DNA of 64,000 nt from Halobacillus litoralis (GTDB lineage: Bacteria; Bacillota; Bacilli; Bacillales; Halobacillaceae): NCBI RefSeq assembly GCF_020524025.1, contig NZ_JAIVKN010000002.1, forward strand, positions 372,001-436,000, written 5' to 3'. The translations under genes and the position numbers were made by a program. The first letter of the stretch is position 1. Each line of letters begins with the position of its first letter. The notes beneath the pieces were generated by a model. The model ran no database searches and was not told the DNA's origin. It saw only the letters and a list, made by a program, of their open reading frames with translations. Shown here piece after piece: positions 1 through 8,271 of this stretch.

Positions 1-279
1 TAGATCTTTTAATAGGTTAAACTCTTGGTGAATAATACTAATGTTTAAAGACTGAGAGTGTTTAGGATTTTGAATTTCAACTTCCTGACCTTCTAAAATG
101 ATCTGACCTGAGGTAGGTTGGTGAACGCCAGCCAGAATCTTCATTAACGTTGATTTCCCCGCTCCATTTTCCCCGAGTAATGCAACAATTTCTCCCTCAT
201 TAACAGAAAAATTGATTCCCCTTAACACCTGAATATGATTAAAAGACTTCGTAATGTTTTTCATCCTTAATAATTCCAT
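1..279 (-). CDS. rbsA: Ribose ABC transporter ATP-binding protein, N-terminal part (cut by window edge)
   Basis: This is the first 93 codons of the sugar-import ATPase; the rest lies beyond base 1. Reading from ATG at 279, the protein begins MELLRMKNITKSF and has a Walker A motif GENGAGKS about 35 residues in. A Q-loop-like IIHQEFNLL follows close to the edge. The family uses two fused ATPase domains to energise ribose uptake through RbsC and the binding protein RbsB, on the inner face of the membrane. A GAAGG ribosome site lies about 8 bases before the ATG. It follows rbsD by 35 bases, which supports the ribose assignment over other CUT2 sugars. Confidence 0.85.
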   Translation of the reverse strand, partial: MELLRMKNITKSFNHIQVLRGINFSVNEGEIVALLGENGAGKSTLMKILAGVHQPTSGQIILEGQEVEIQNPKHSQSLNISIIHQEFNLLKDL

Positions 280-314
280 CTTTAAAACCTTCTTTTGTAT
301 AGATTATTGGAACT

Positions 315-713
315 TTAATAGACCACTCCGCCCACCAGAATGACATTCGCAAACGAGGTATGTTCTCCCGATCTTACTAACCCCCGCGCCTGCTTCGTAC
401 GCTGTTTGAAATCCACATGGGGAACATATTCGACTTCAACTCCATGTAAGCGCTTCAATATTTCTTCATGCATTTCTGGACTCTTCTCTCTAATCTCTTC
501 CGCCATGATGACTTTTTCAATAGATAATTCGTTTAACACATTATCCAGTACCGTTAAGAATGGAACCATATCCTTCACTAAAGCCAGGTCCACCCTTGTT
601 GTGACTTCTTCCGGCAAAGGTAAGCCCGCATCTGTCACGACCAGTTCGTCAGTGTGGCCCATTTCCGTTATCAACTTGTTTAATTCCGGATGTAATACCC
701 CCGTCTTTTTCAT
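315..713 (-). CDS. rbsD: D-ribose pyranase
   Basis: RbsD interconverts the pyranose and furanose forms of ribose in the cytoplasm so that ribokinase can use it. The 132-residue length is the usual size for the family. The catalytic histidine is visible as H20 in GHTDELVVTDAG, and the C-terminal VRSGEHTSFANVIL segment is also characteristic. GGAGGAG lies 5 bases before the ATG, so the start is well supported. It sits between rbsR and rbsA with a 21-base operator repeat just upstream. The usual rbsK gene is absent between rbsR and rbsD. Confidence 0.95.
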   Translation of the reverse strand: MKKTGVLHPELNKLITEMGHTDELVVTDAGLPLPEEVTTRVDLALVKDMVPFLTVLDNVLNELSIEKVIMAEEIREKSPEMHEEILKRLHGVEVEYVPHVDFKQRTKQARGLVRSGEHTSFANVILVGGVVY

Positions 714-726
714 GTCATCTCCTCCA

Positions 727-747
727 AATGTAAACGTTTAGATTTTT
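727..747 (-). promoter_or_regulatory. RbsR/CcpA-type operator before rbsD
   Basis: The perfect palindrome TAAACGTTTA occupies 731-740, inside a 21-base stretch identical to one upstream of rbsR at 1800-1820. LacI-family proteins bind palindromes with a central CG of this kind. It lies between the rbsR stop and the rbsD ribosome site, so RbsR could repress rbsDA separately from its own gene. Confidence 0.7.
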
Positions 748-759
748 ATATAAAAAAAT

Positions 760-1782
760 TTATTTGTACACTTGATTACTCGCATCCCGAATGACTAACT
801 CAGGAGTTAAAATATACTCTCGCTTCGGAATGTGATCGCTCTCTGCGGCGTTCATACGTTCATAAAGCAGTTGAAAGGCAAGTTCGCCGATCTTTCTTTT
901 CGGCCTTGTTACCATGGTTAATGCCGGCTTCATAAATGTCGCAATTTCTACATCATCAAATCCCAGAAACGTGACATCTCTACTTACTTCCCAATTTAAT
1001 TGACGCATGGCTTTAAGAGCCCCGATACTCATTAAGTTGTTGCAGGAAAAAACAGCCGTGGGGCGGTCTTTGAGTGAGTGAAAATGATGAATGATAGAAA
1101 ATCCACTGTTCTCCATAAAGTTGCCTTCCCCGATCCACTCTTCTTTTAAAGGAAGACCATACTCTTCTAAGGCTTTTTTATATCCTTTAAATCGCTCGTT
1201 CCCAGGTGTTGTTTCCTGAGGGCCCCTAATGATGGCAATCTTCTTGTGTCCCAGGTGGATAAGGTGTTTGACTGCCTCATAAGAACCTTCCTGATTCCCA
1301 GTTAGAACGGTATCCACGTCATATTCTTCAATCATACGGTCGACGGCGACAACAGGGATATTTGCATCCATCAAAGGCTGTAAATGCTTCCCTTTTTCAT
1401 CTGCAGTCGTAATGACGACCCCATCCACCCCTCGTTCTATAAAATGCTTCATGATTTCTTTTTCTTTAACAAGGGATTCTCCAGAACTACTCAGCATGGT
1501 GAAATAATTCTTATCGATCGCTTTCTTCTCGATTCCGGCAATGACTTCAGGGAAAAATGGGTTGCATATGTCCGGAATAATGACCCCGATTGTCTTCGTT
1601 TCTTTACGAACCATACTCCTTGCAACCTGACTCCTTACATAGTTGAGTTCGTGAATAGCTCTTAAGATATCATCTTCTGTTTTTTTACGAACTCCTCCCT
1701 GGTTGTTAATGACTCGCGATACAGTTGCAACGGACACATTCGCTTTTTCAGCTACATCTAAAATGGTAGGCTTCTTTCCCAT
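760..1782 (-). CDS. rbsR: LacI-family ribose operon repressor
   Basis: This 340-residue protein has the LacI layout. An N-terminal helix-turn-helix reads TILDVAEKANVSVATVSRVI (residues 6-25), a hinge helix follows, and then comes a periplasmic-binding-protein-like effector domain with VIIPDICNPFFPEV and GFDDVEIATFMKPALT. It is probably the ribose repressor because it is the first gene before rbsD and rbsA. The effector is inferred from this context, since the ligand residues alone do not settle it. Its own upstream region carries the same operator as rbsD, which suggests autoregulation, plus a cre-like site for CcpA. Confidence 0.85.
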   Translation of the reverse strand: MGKKPTILDVAEKANVSVATVSRVINNQGGVRKKTEDDILRAIHELNYVRSQVARSMVRKETKTIGVIIPDICNPFFPEVIAGIEKKAIDKNYFTMLSSSGESLVKEKEIMKHFIERGVDGVVITTADEKGKHLQPLMDANIPVVAVDRMIEEYDVDTVLTGNQEGSYEAVKHLIHLGHKKIAIIRGPQETTPGNERFKGYKKALEEYGLPLKEEWIGEGNFMENSGFSIIHHFHSLKDRPTAVFSCNNLMSIGALKAMRQLNWEVSRDVTFLGFDDVEIATFMKPALTMVTRPKRKIGELAFQLLYERMNAAESDHIPKREYILTPELVIRDASNQVYK

Positions 1783-1799
1783 AGTATCTTCACCTTATC

Positions 1800-1820
1800 A
1801 ATGTAAACGTTTAGATTTTT
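1800..1820 (-). promoter_or_regulatory. RbsR-type operator before rbsR
   Basis: This is the second copy of the 21-base sequence at 727-747, with the palindrome TAAACGTTTA at 1804-1813. It lies 17 bases upstream of the rbsR start codon, a position fit for autorepression. Confidence 0.7.
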
Positions 1821-1833
1821 GTAACCGCTTTCA
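1820..1833 (-). promoter_or_regulatory. cre-like site (CcpA)
   Basis: TGTAACCGCTTTCA matches the cre consensus TGWAAGCGNTTWCA at 13 of 14 positions. It abuts the rbsR operator. Carbon catabolite control of ribose genes by CcpA is known in bacilli; here it is inferred from sequence only. Confidence 0.55.
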
Positions 1834-2158
1834 AATATCACTCTAGCACTAGGTTGTTTTAATTGCAAGAAAATTTAAACAACTAGTTATTTTGCCCTTC
1901 TCTTTTGTAATTAAGTGGTATCCACAGGCCCTAGATTAACGTGATATGGAGAACAGTACGCTCTTAAATTACTTACTTTCATATTTTCCACTTCATTGAA
2001 TTTCTTAAGGAGGATTAAAAGAGAAGGATATAAACTTCATTCTCCAGCACGTTCTTTCCACCTTCATAAGGTAATTGATACTATCAATGGATGCAGTTTA
2101 TCAAAGAGATTGAAAATACCAAACGCCCCCATGATACTCTTTATATGAAATGAAACAT
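1834..2158. other. Intergenic stretch without a recognised gene
   Basis: About 325 AT-rich bases lie between the rbsR promoter area and the terminator of the SLH-protein gene. I found no credible reading frame, RNA or repeat here. It presumably holds the rbsR promoter at its low-coordinate end. Confidence 0.5.
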
Positions 2159-2194
2159 AAAAATGCTGCCCTTCAATGAAGAACAGCATTTTTT
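2159..2194 (-). terminator. Rho-independent terminator of the SLH-protein gene
   Basis: AAAATGCTG at 2160-2168 pairs with CAGCATTTT at 2184-2192, and on the minus strand the stem ends in a T-run. It begins 4 bases after the stop codon of the SLH gene. Confidence 0.85.
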
Positions 2195-2197
2195 CAC

Positions 2198-5077
2198 CTA
2201 ATTTTCGATATTGTAAAATTTCACAGCAAACAAATTCATCCCAGGAGAATAAACGATCCCATTACCACCTAAAGTCAACGGACCGCCGAGTCTACCACTT
2301 ACACCTTCACTTACGTAAGAGGATAATCTGTTATGTTGATCATCAAACACAACGATACTAGAAGTATCTGTCATAGAACTGTGTGAAGCCACGTATGTGT
2401 TACCAGACTCATCAAATGTAACAGGAGATGTTTGGTACTCCACGCCATAAAAGGCTTCTATTTTTTCCTTTCCAGGATCAATGATTGTAATTTTATCTGC
2501 TCCATTGATATAAATTTTCCCGTTGGGTGCGATTCTAGGTTCCGAGTGGTTAGAAGAAAGGTAGTCCGTTGACACACTCCATAATACCCCTTCTTCACCA
2601 CTGTTCTGACCATTCGGGGATACCGCATAAAGCTTCCTACGTACGGAGGATAGAACATAAACGGTACCATCCTCAGCTACTTCCGGCTTCCTTCTTAAAT
2701 AATGATCCTTCAAAAGTACTTCCACTTCGCCACGAGGGTCGATTTTGTACAAACTTCCGTCTGCGACGACAAAGGCGTGACCATGGCTTACTTCCACGTC
2801 TGATATCGATACTCCTCCTCCCTCTGGTATGAGGTTAGCTCCCCAAACAATCTCCCCTTCTTTCGTTACCGCATAAACAGAGGCTCCTTTATCGTTCGAA
2901 AAGTTTGAAGAAACAGGTACAATGAGGAGGTCATCCAGCATGGCCATGTTTCCTTTCACGTCGCCTAATTCAAAGGATTGTGGAGAAGACCACAGAGGAT
3001 TATTATCCAAATCATAGGCCATCACTCCATCACTATTCTCTACAAAGATTTCACCTTCCTGAGTAACTACAGGAGAACGGAAGAATAACGGCCTTTTCCG
3101 CTCCCATCTCAGTTCGCCATCAGGATTTAAAGAAACGAAAGTTCCACCACTTTCGGTATAGTATAGATTCCCTTCAGGTCCGATTTTCACCTCCGAAGGT
3201 ACGCCAATTTCCGTTCTTGTCCAAAGCAACTCCGATTCTAAAGGGTTTTCTGGTTCTGGATTTGGTTCTGGATTTGGTTCTGGATCTGGATCTGGCTCTT
3301 CAATACCAAGACAGGTTTCATTCCATTTTGGGGTTGGATCAACCATAGGAAACTCTTCATACACAATGAATTTCCACACGATATCAGAAGTGATATATCG
3401 CCCTGTTTTTAAGCAGAGGGGACCGTCTCCATCCTTTTTAACCTTTCCCATGACACCAGCAGCGTTTTCAGAGCTTATCAGACTCAGTTGATTATATTTC
3501 ACATTAAGATCGAGCGTTGGTCCTGCTGCAGCGGTTCCTTCAAAGCCAAATTCAACAGGGTTTACTTGTACTCTTAAATCACTTCTGGGTTTTGTTGAAG
3601 TCTTCTTATACTTTATAATTCCTCTGTCATCCTTCTCCCCTACAATCCTCACACCTGTGTCTGCTTCAGCCGCTTCTTCCAGCCCTACCTCTAGATACCC
3701 CTGCCCTGAGGCGGTAACCTTCAGGCTTAGAATTACCTCAGCAGAAAAAGCATTCTTTATAGGGAACTTGATTGTTGCCAGCTTTATACTACGTTCATAA
3801 TCAGCTGCCACATCCCCCTTCAAGTGCAGCTCAGAACTTTGTTTTGCATAAAGATCAATAGATCCACTCTTTAAAAAGAAATTCTCATATACGGTGCTGA
3901 CTGAAAGCGTAGGACCTTCTATAAAAAATTCCCCTTCTAAACGTAAGGAGGCTGATTCATCATCCTGTTCATATTCCATCAGAGATTTATCGAACTTGAA
4001 AAGGTACTCATATCCGGTAATGGAAGCGTTCGCTGAGGAACGGAGGGACCTTATAGCAGGGCCTTGCTCCTCTTCTGAAATAGGAATGGCTTCCACTTCA
4101 ATCCCCTCTTCCGTTACAAGATCATCCGGTGTAACAGACTTCGTGAAATCAAGGTCGACTTCAGAGAAAATCTCTTCGAAGGCCGGGTCTTCGGTCTGAA
4201 TGATCAACAGATCCTCTGTTTCCTTCACGCCGGTTACCTTTAAAGAGAGCCCTTCTGGATACTCTTCTAATGAAGGGATCGATAAAATGTCTCCCACCTT
4301 GTAGTCTTCCAGGTTTTCATCTTTCTTTAATTGAATCTCTCCATCTTCAGTGATTTTTACAAGATTGTATAAGAAGTGGTCACCAACATTCTTCACATTC
4401 TCCATATAGGTGACATCAGCGACTGCCTCGTCCATCTCATGATTCAAATCTTCCTTAAGTTGATAGACCTGCGCATTAAGCATTTGATACGTAATTGGTT
4501 TGTTCGGTTGAAACTTCCCGTTGTTATGTAATGGTATATACCCCGCATCAAAAGCCGCCTTCACAAGAGAACGATGTTCCTTTACCTTTTTCTCATCTTT
4601 AAACAGCAGTTCTTCTGTGGAGCTGTTTAAATCAAGCAGTCTAGCTATCATGACCGCTGATTCGAGCTTTGTGATAGATTTTTGAGGCTGGAACTTTTCG
4701 TGGAATTCCTCCGGGATGATCCATCCGTTTTCAACAGCGGTATGGATATAAGGCAGGCTGTATACATGACTCAAATCTTTGAACGTGGTTGTCTTCTCCA
4801 TAGTAAGAGGGAGATTGGAAGCTTTCACTAAAATTTTCACATAATCCTCACGGCTGACGGCCTGATTAGGATTTATCCTGCCTGAATGAGAATCCAAAAA
4901 TCCCCCTTCTTCTAGTGCGGACAATTCGGTCGACTTCTCTCCCTTACCAGAAGATGATCCTGTTTTCCCTCCCTTTGCCAGTACACTTCCACTTACCAAA
5001 AACAACAAAAGCGTACAGAGCATAAAAACGATGGTGATTTTAAAAAACTTCATCTTCCCTAACCACTCCCTATTCAT
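2198..5077 (-). CDS. S-layer-homology protein with C-terminal PQQ-like beta-propeller
   Basis: This is a secreted 959-residue surface protein. Residues 1-34 form a signal peptide (KITIVFMLCTLLLFLVSG, then VLAKGG). Three SLH motifs follow at roughly 50-215 (SREDYVKILVKASNLPL, LESAVMIARLLDL and YQMLNAQVYQL), which usually anchor proteins to pyruvylated wall polymers. The middle 240-590 is not recognised. A Pro/Glu/Asn linker at about 592-613 leads to a C-terminal repeat domain with YAV and YAD blade motifs typical of PQQ-like/WD-type propellers. AAGGAG lies about 10 bases before the first ATG, which favours this start over Met9. It is monocistronic and its substrate or partner is unknown. Confidence 0.8.
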   Translation of the reverse strand: MNREWLGKMKFFKITIVFMLCTLLLFLVSGSVLAKGGKTGSSSGKGEKSTELSALEEGGFLDSHSGRINPNQAVSREDYVKILVKASNLPLTMEKTTTFKDLSHVYSLPYIHTAVENGWIIPEEFHEKFQPQKSITKLESAVMIARLLDLNSSTEELLFKDEKKVKEHRSLVKAAFDAGYIPLHNNGKFQPNKPITYQMLNAQVYQLKEDLNHEMDEAVADVTYMENVKNVGDHFLYNLVKITEDGEIQLKKDENLEDYKVGDILSIPSLEEYPEGLSLKVTGVKETEDLLIIQTEDPAFEEIFSEVDLDFTKSVTPDDLVTEEGIEVEAIPISEEEQGPAIRSLRSSANASITGYEYLFKFDKSLMEYEQDDESASLRLEGEFFIEGPTLSVSTVYENFFLKSGSIDLYAKQSSELHLKGDVAADYERSIKLATIKFPIKNAFSAEVILSLKVTASGQGYLEVGLEEAAEADTGVRIVGEKDDRGIIKYKKTSTKPRSDLRVQVNPVEFGFEGTAAAGPTLDLNVKYNQLSLISSENAAGVMGKVKKDGDGPLCLKTGRYITSDIVWKFIVYEEFPMVDPTPKWNETCLGIEEPDPDPEPNPEPNPEPENPLESELLWTRTEIGVPSEVKIGPEGNLYYTESGGTFVSLNPDGELRWERKRPLFFRSPVVTQEGEIFVENSDGVMAYDLDNNPLWSSPQSFELGDVKGNMAMLDDLLIVPVSSNFSNDKGASVYAVTKEGEIVWGANLIPEGGGVSISDVEVSHGHAFVVADGSLYKIDPRGEVEVLLKDHYLRRKPEVAEDGTVYVLSSVRRKLYAVSPNGQNSGEEGVLWSVSTDYLSSNHSEPRIAPNGKIYINGADKITIIDPGKEKIEAFYGVEYQTSPVTFDESGNTYVASHSSMTDTSSIVVFDDQHNRLSSYVSEGVSGRLGGPLTLGGNGIVYSPGMNLFAVKFYNIEN

Positions 5078-5211
5078 ATAGTAAATACTCCTTAAAGCGT
5101 AGGACTTTCATACTTTAAAGTAAATGCTTTCTACAAAATAAGACACACACCTACAAGATTTATCCCACTTATGAACCCTGCTATTTGGAGTATCTTTTTT
5201 CGGCTTAAATT

Positions 5212-5272
5212 TCTCAAAAAAATAACTCGAACAACGAAGCACGTTTTAAGTGTCCATTGCTCGAGTTATCGT
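5212..5272 (-). terminator. Terminator of the GABA/ureohydrolase operon
   Basis: ATAACTCGA at 5222-5230 pairs with TCGAGTTAT at 5261-5269, and the stem extends by a few further pairs with one wobble. On the minus strand it is followed by seven T residues. It lies about 55 bases after the stop of the cyclase-family gene, the last gene of the operon. Confidence 0.85.
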
Positions 5273-5325
5273 TTCCCCGTACCTTTTAAATTTTCACGCC
5301 ATTGATACCATTCATAGCTGCTAAG

Positions 5326-5973
5326 CTATAGTTCCATCGCCACCGCCCGCACAGGCGAACCATCGATTCCCGATAACTTCAACGGAAATGCCGTTATAAA
5401 AGGCGCATCAAAATCGATCTGGTCAAAGTTCGTAAAGTTCTCACCAATAATTCCGTTCACACCCGTGATCGCTTCGTGTGCTTGAAAGCTGCTTCCATCA
5501 GGAGGATCGATGTTTAACGCATCGATAAAGAACGTCCTCACTCCTCTTTCCAACAGTTCATGAACGAGCTCAATGGTAAGGTAAGGATGTTCAAAATATA
5601 AGTCCGTCCCTACGTGGGCGTCCCAGCCGGTGTGAAATAAGACGATCTTTCCGGGTTGAAGTTTATCTAAACCATCCCGTATATCGTCTATCGTAATGCC
5701 GGCACCGGGGTTCTTATCGGTTACATCGAGGACAACCCCTTCCCCTGCAAAATGGTCCAGTGACACTTCATCGATTTTCTTTCCATCTTTGACAATATGA
5801 TAAGGCGCATCGACATGTGTACCAGTATGGGACCCGATATTCAGCTCACTGACATTGTAGCCGTGCTCTTCTATATTGGCAGCCGAGCATAAATGGGGCT
5901 TCGGATCCCCAGGGTAAACGGGGGTTTCATTGGTGACCGGAATAGAGAGGTCAACAATTTTTTTGATTTGCAT
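5326..5973 (-). CDS. Cyclase-family (kynurenine formamidase-like) metal hydrolase
   Basis: The 215-residue protein carries the family signature SHTGTHVDAPYH, whose histidines and aspartate bind the catalytic metal. It also has DLSIPVTNETPVYPGDP near the N-terminus. Members include arylformamidases and isatin hydrolase, which open amide or lactam bonds. The substrate here is not evident, and no tryptophan-pathway gene is nearby. A longer frame starts at TTG 5991, but AAAGGAAGG lies 6 bases before ATG 5973, so the shorter form is chosen. It overlaps the end of the C-N hydrolase gene by 23 bases, which suggests translational coupling, and it is the last gene of the operon. Confidence 0.8.
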   Translation of the reverse strand: MQIKKIVDLSIPVTNETPVYPGDPKPHLCSAANIEEHGYNVSELNIGSHTGTHVDAPYHIVKDGKKIDEVSLDHFAGEGVVLDVTDKNPGAGITIDDIRDGLDKLQPGKIVLFHTGWDAHVGTDLYFEHPYLTIELVHELLERGVRTFFIDALNIDPPDGSSFQAHEAITGVNGIIGENFTNFDQIDFDAPFITAFPLKLSGIDGSPVRAVAMEL

Positions 5974-6772
5974 AGGAATCCTTCCTTTCAAAGACTTCTG
6001 GTCTCCGGTCGTTATTCATCGTAAAGAAACGATCCTTCCAATCGATAATGGTGCGATAATCAATGGTGGTAACGACCAGCTTGTCTTTTATTTGTTCATA
6101 CTCTGAGATTACCGTTCCGTCAGGGCTGTAAACTCTGGACTGTCCAAAGAAAGATAACCGGCCTGAATCTCCTGTATGGTTACACGCAGCCACATAGGCT
6201 GTCGTATCTATCGCTCTTGCTGATGCAAAGGAGGCAAATGGATTCTCATAAGGAGACTCCCATGCACTAGGTGCTAAAATCAGTTCAACGTTCTGCTTTG
6301 ATAAATACGCCGCGTATTCAGGAAAAGCCAGGTCCCAGCAGATCATAAGAGCGATTTTTCCTATAGGTGTTTGGACGACCACCGGATCCTCTCCGCCTTT
6401 AAAAAATTCCTTCTCAGGCGGAGTCAGGTGAATCTTCCGGTAGTGAGCAACAAACTCACCATTATGATCAAGAAGAACCGTCGAATTATAAAGATCGCCG
6501 GAAGAAGCTCTCTCTACATAGCCATAGAGGAGATAAACCCCTCCTTTTCTCGCTGCAGTTGACATCCGTTCATAAACCGGACCGAACTTTTCTTCTGCCA
6601 CATCATGCAGCGCAGGCGATAAAAAATAGCCGGTTGCAGCAAGCTCTGGAAAAACGATCAGATCTACATTCTTGTTCATGCAACGTTCGATATCTTCTTC
6701 CATCCGCCTAATATTGGCGTCTTTATCACCTGGTGTATAGGCGTGCTGACTGAGAGCAATGGTAACGCTCAT
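5951..6772 (-). CDS. Carbon-nitrogen hydrolase (nitrilase superfamily amidase)
   Basis: This 273-residue enzyme has the complete Glu-Lys-Cys triad: E43 in FPELAATGY, K113 in YRKIHL and C145 in MICWDLAFPE. The superfamily hydrolyses non-peptide C-N bonds such as amides and N-carbamoyl groups. In this operon N-carbamoylputrescine or a related N-carbamoyl or omega-amide compound is a plausible substrate, but this is inference from context. It starts 3 bases after the permease stop and overlaps the cyclase gene, so the three are probably translated together. It is cytoplasmic, with no signal peptide. Confidence 0.85.
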   Translation of the reverse strand: MSVTIALSQHAYTPGDKDANIRRMEEDIERCMNKNVDLIVFPELAATGYFLSPALHDVAEEKFGPVYERMSTAARKGGVYLLYGYVERASSGDLYNSTVLLDHNGEFVAHYRKIHLTPPEKEFFKGGEDPVVVQTPIGKIALMICWDLAFPEYAAYLSKQNVELILAPSAWESPYENPFASFASARAIDTTAYVAACNHTGDSGRLSFFGQSRVYSPDGTVISEYEQIKDKLVVTTIDYRTIIDWKDRFFTMNNDRRPEVFERKDSYANQKNC

Positions 6773-6775
6773 GTT

Positions 6776-8149
6776 TTATAACCCTCCTACGTTCTTCATA
6801 GATGGATCTTCCTTCGTCTGTGCTGATTTTTGATACATCAGTTTCATCAATACCCAGTAGAGTCCTCCTGAGAATAGAAAAGTTAAAATGGTAGCTCCTG
6901 TCACCAGCGGTGTGATGTAAGTGAAATAGTAGGCGAATACAGCCCCAAGAATATACGCAGAAAAAGCAGCGATATTGATTCCTTTTGAATACATATACGT
7001 ACCCTTCGCATTGGAGTAGATTTCTTCCGCATCATATTCTGCTTTTTTCAATAAAAAGTAATCGACGAGAATAATAGAAAAGACAGGGATGAACATAGTC
7101 GCGATAAGCAAAACAAAGTTATAGAAGTTGGCCATCAGCGTCTCTTTCAATAAAGCACCCAGTGTACATAAGATTCCCATAACCAGGGCGGGCTTCCAGA
7201 AACCGACCTTTGGAATAACCGTCATAAAGGACATGGTCGCACTGTATAACGCCATGACGTTTGTAGAAAGAACAGAGAAGAAGACGACAATGGCAGCAAC
7301 AAGGCCGAAACCATATTGGGATAACAACACGGTAGGATCATACGTCTGTTCCATTCCAGACAAAATACTGAACCCGCTTACCGTTGCTCCAAGCCCCATT
7401 GCAATAAGAGAAGCTAAAATATAACCGATATAGGTTCCAAGCATCCCTTTTTTCTCTGACGTACAGTTCCGGTTAAAGTCACAGACAGAGGACATCCAGG
7501 AGAAGGCTGTCGCTACGACAATATCAAAAGCGATAATCGCCGTTACTTCAGGATTCTCACTCATTGGGATGGATAATAGAGACCCCACCTCATATGTAGT
7601 AAACAACTTGAAGAAGACGACAAAGGACAAAATCAACATCGCAATCGATACCCATTTCTCCAGCTGCTCGACTCCGCGGTGACCATAAATCGTAATCGCA
7701 ACAACAATCAGTTCTGTCAGGAGGACAAACAGATTAATATTGCTGTATCCAGTCATATATTCAATCGCATAGTTTAAACTCAGCCCTGCCATATACGCTT
7801 GAATCCAGCTCCAGCCGATAAGTACGATAGTATTGGCAACGGCAGGAAGCACAGCACCTCTTTGACCGAACGCCGCACGGCTCATAACCATGGTCGGCAG
7901 GCCGGTTCTAGTTCCGATTAAGCCTGTCAGAACAAGTGGAATGGCACCAATTAATGATCCTAAAAGAATCGCCCACATCGCAGTCGTATACGAAATACTA
8001 GGAATGAACAACATTCCGGTTAATACAGAAGTGATGACGACATTAGCCGCCAGCCATAAAGTAAACGTCTTAAAAAAAGTCATGGTTCTTGCATTCTTTG
8101 GTGTCGGACGAACATTATCATTACCAAAATTCTCAATCCAGTCAGCCAT
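6776..8149 (-). CDS. NCS1-family permease (cytosine/purine/allantoin type)
   Basis: The 457-residue protein has about 12 membrane segments and features of the NCS1 family. These include a charged cytosolic N-terminus (WIENFGNDNVRPTPKNARTM), GTRTGLPTMVMSRAAFGQRG in TM2-3 and WIQAYMAGLSLNYAI. The family imports nucleobases, hydantoins or related heterocycles with protons or sodium. The ligand cannot be read from sequence. It lies between the aldehyde dehydrogenase and the amidase genes, so its substrate is probably what the amidase and cyclase hydrolase process. A 122-base gap with a strong hairpin separates it from the upstream gene. Confidence 0.85.
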   Translation of the reverse strand: MADWIENFGNDNVRPTPKNARTMTFFKTFTLWLAANVVITSVLTGMLFIPSISYTTAMWAILLGSLIGAIPLVLTGLIGTRTGLPTMVMSRAAFGQRGAVLPAVANTIVLIGWSWIQAYMAGLSLNYAIEYMTGYSNINLFVLLTELIVVAITIYGHRGVEQLEKWVSIAMLILSFVVFFKLFTTYEVGSLLSIPMSENPEVTAIIAFDIVVATAFSWMSSVCDFNRNCTSEKKGMLGTYIGYILASLIAMGLGATVSGFSILSGMEQTYDPTVLLSQYGFGLVAAIVVFFSVLSTNVMALYSATMSFMTVIPKVGFWKPALVMGILCTLGALLKETLMANFYNFVLLIATMFIPVFSIILVDYFLLKKAEYDAEEIYSNAKGTYMYSKGINIAAFSAYILGAVFAYYFTYITPLVTGATILTFLFSGGLYWVLMKLMYQKSAQTKEDPSMKNVGGL

Positions 8150-8220
8150 GATCTAACCACCTTTTATTTTTAATTTTCTGTAAATTAAAGACAAAAAAAG
8201 AACGTTTCTTGACTTAGTAA

Positions 8221-8270
8221 CCCCTTTTACCGCAAAGGCTCACTAAAAATGACCTCTGCGGTAAAAGGGG
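8221..8270 (-). other. Strong intercistronic hairpin without T-run
   Basis: CCCCTTTTACCGCA at 8221-8234 and its complement at 8257-8270 form a long stem, extended inwards with one mismatch. Neither strand has a following T-tract, so it is not a standard terminator. It sits right after the aldehyde dehydrogenase stop and before the permease. It may protect the 3' end of a processed upstream message or reduce downstream expression. Confidence 0.6.
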
Positions 8271-8271
8271 A

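Noticed and set aside
340-741. Plus-strand 133-codon frame
   Set aside because: It lies antisense to rbsD, has no ribosome site and no protein-like pattern.
8221-8270. Hairpin after the aldehyde dehydrogenase gene as a terminator
   Set aside because: Neither strand has a T-run after the stem, and the downstream genes lack a visible promoter of their own.
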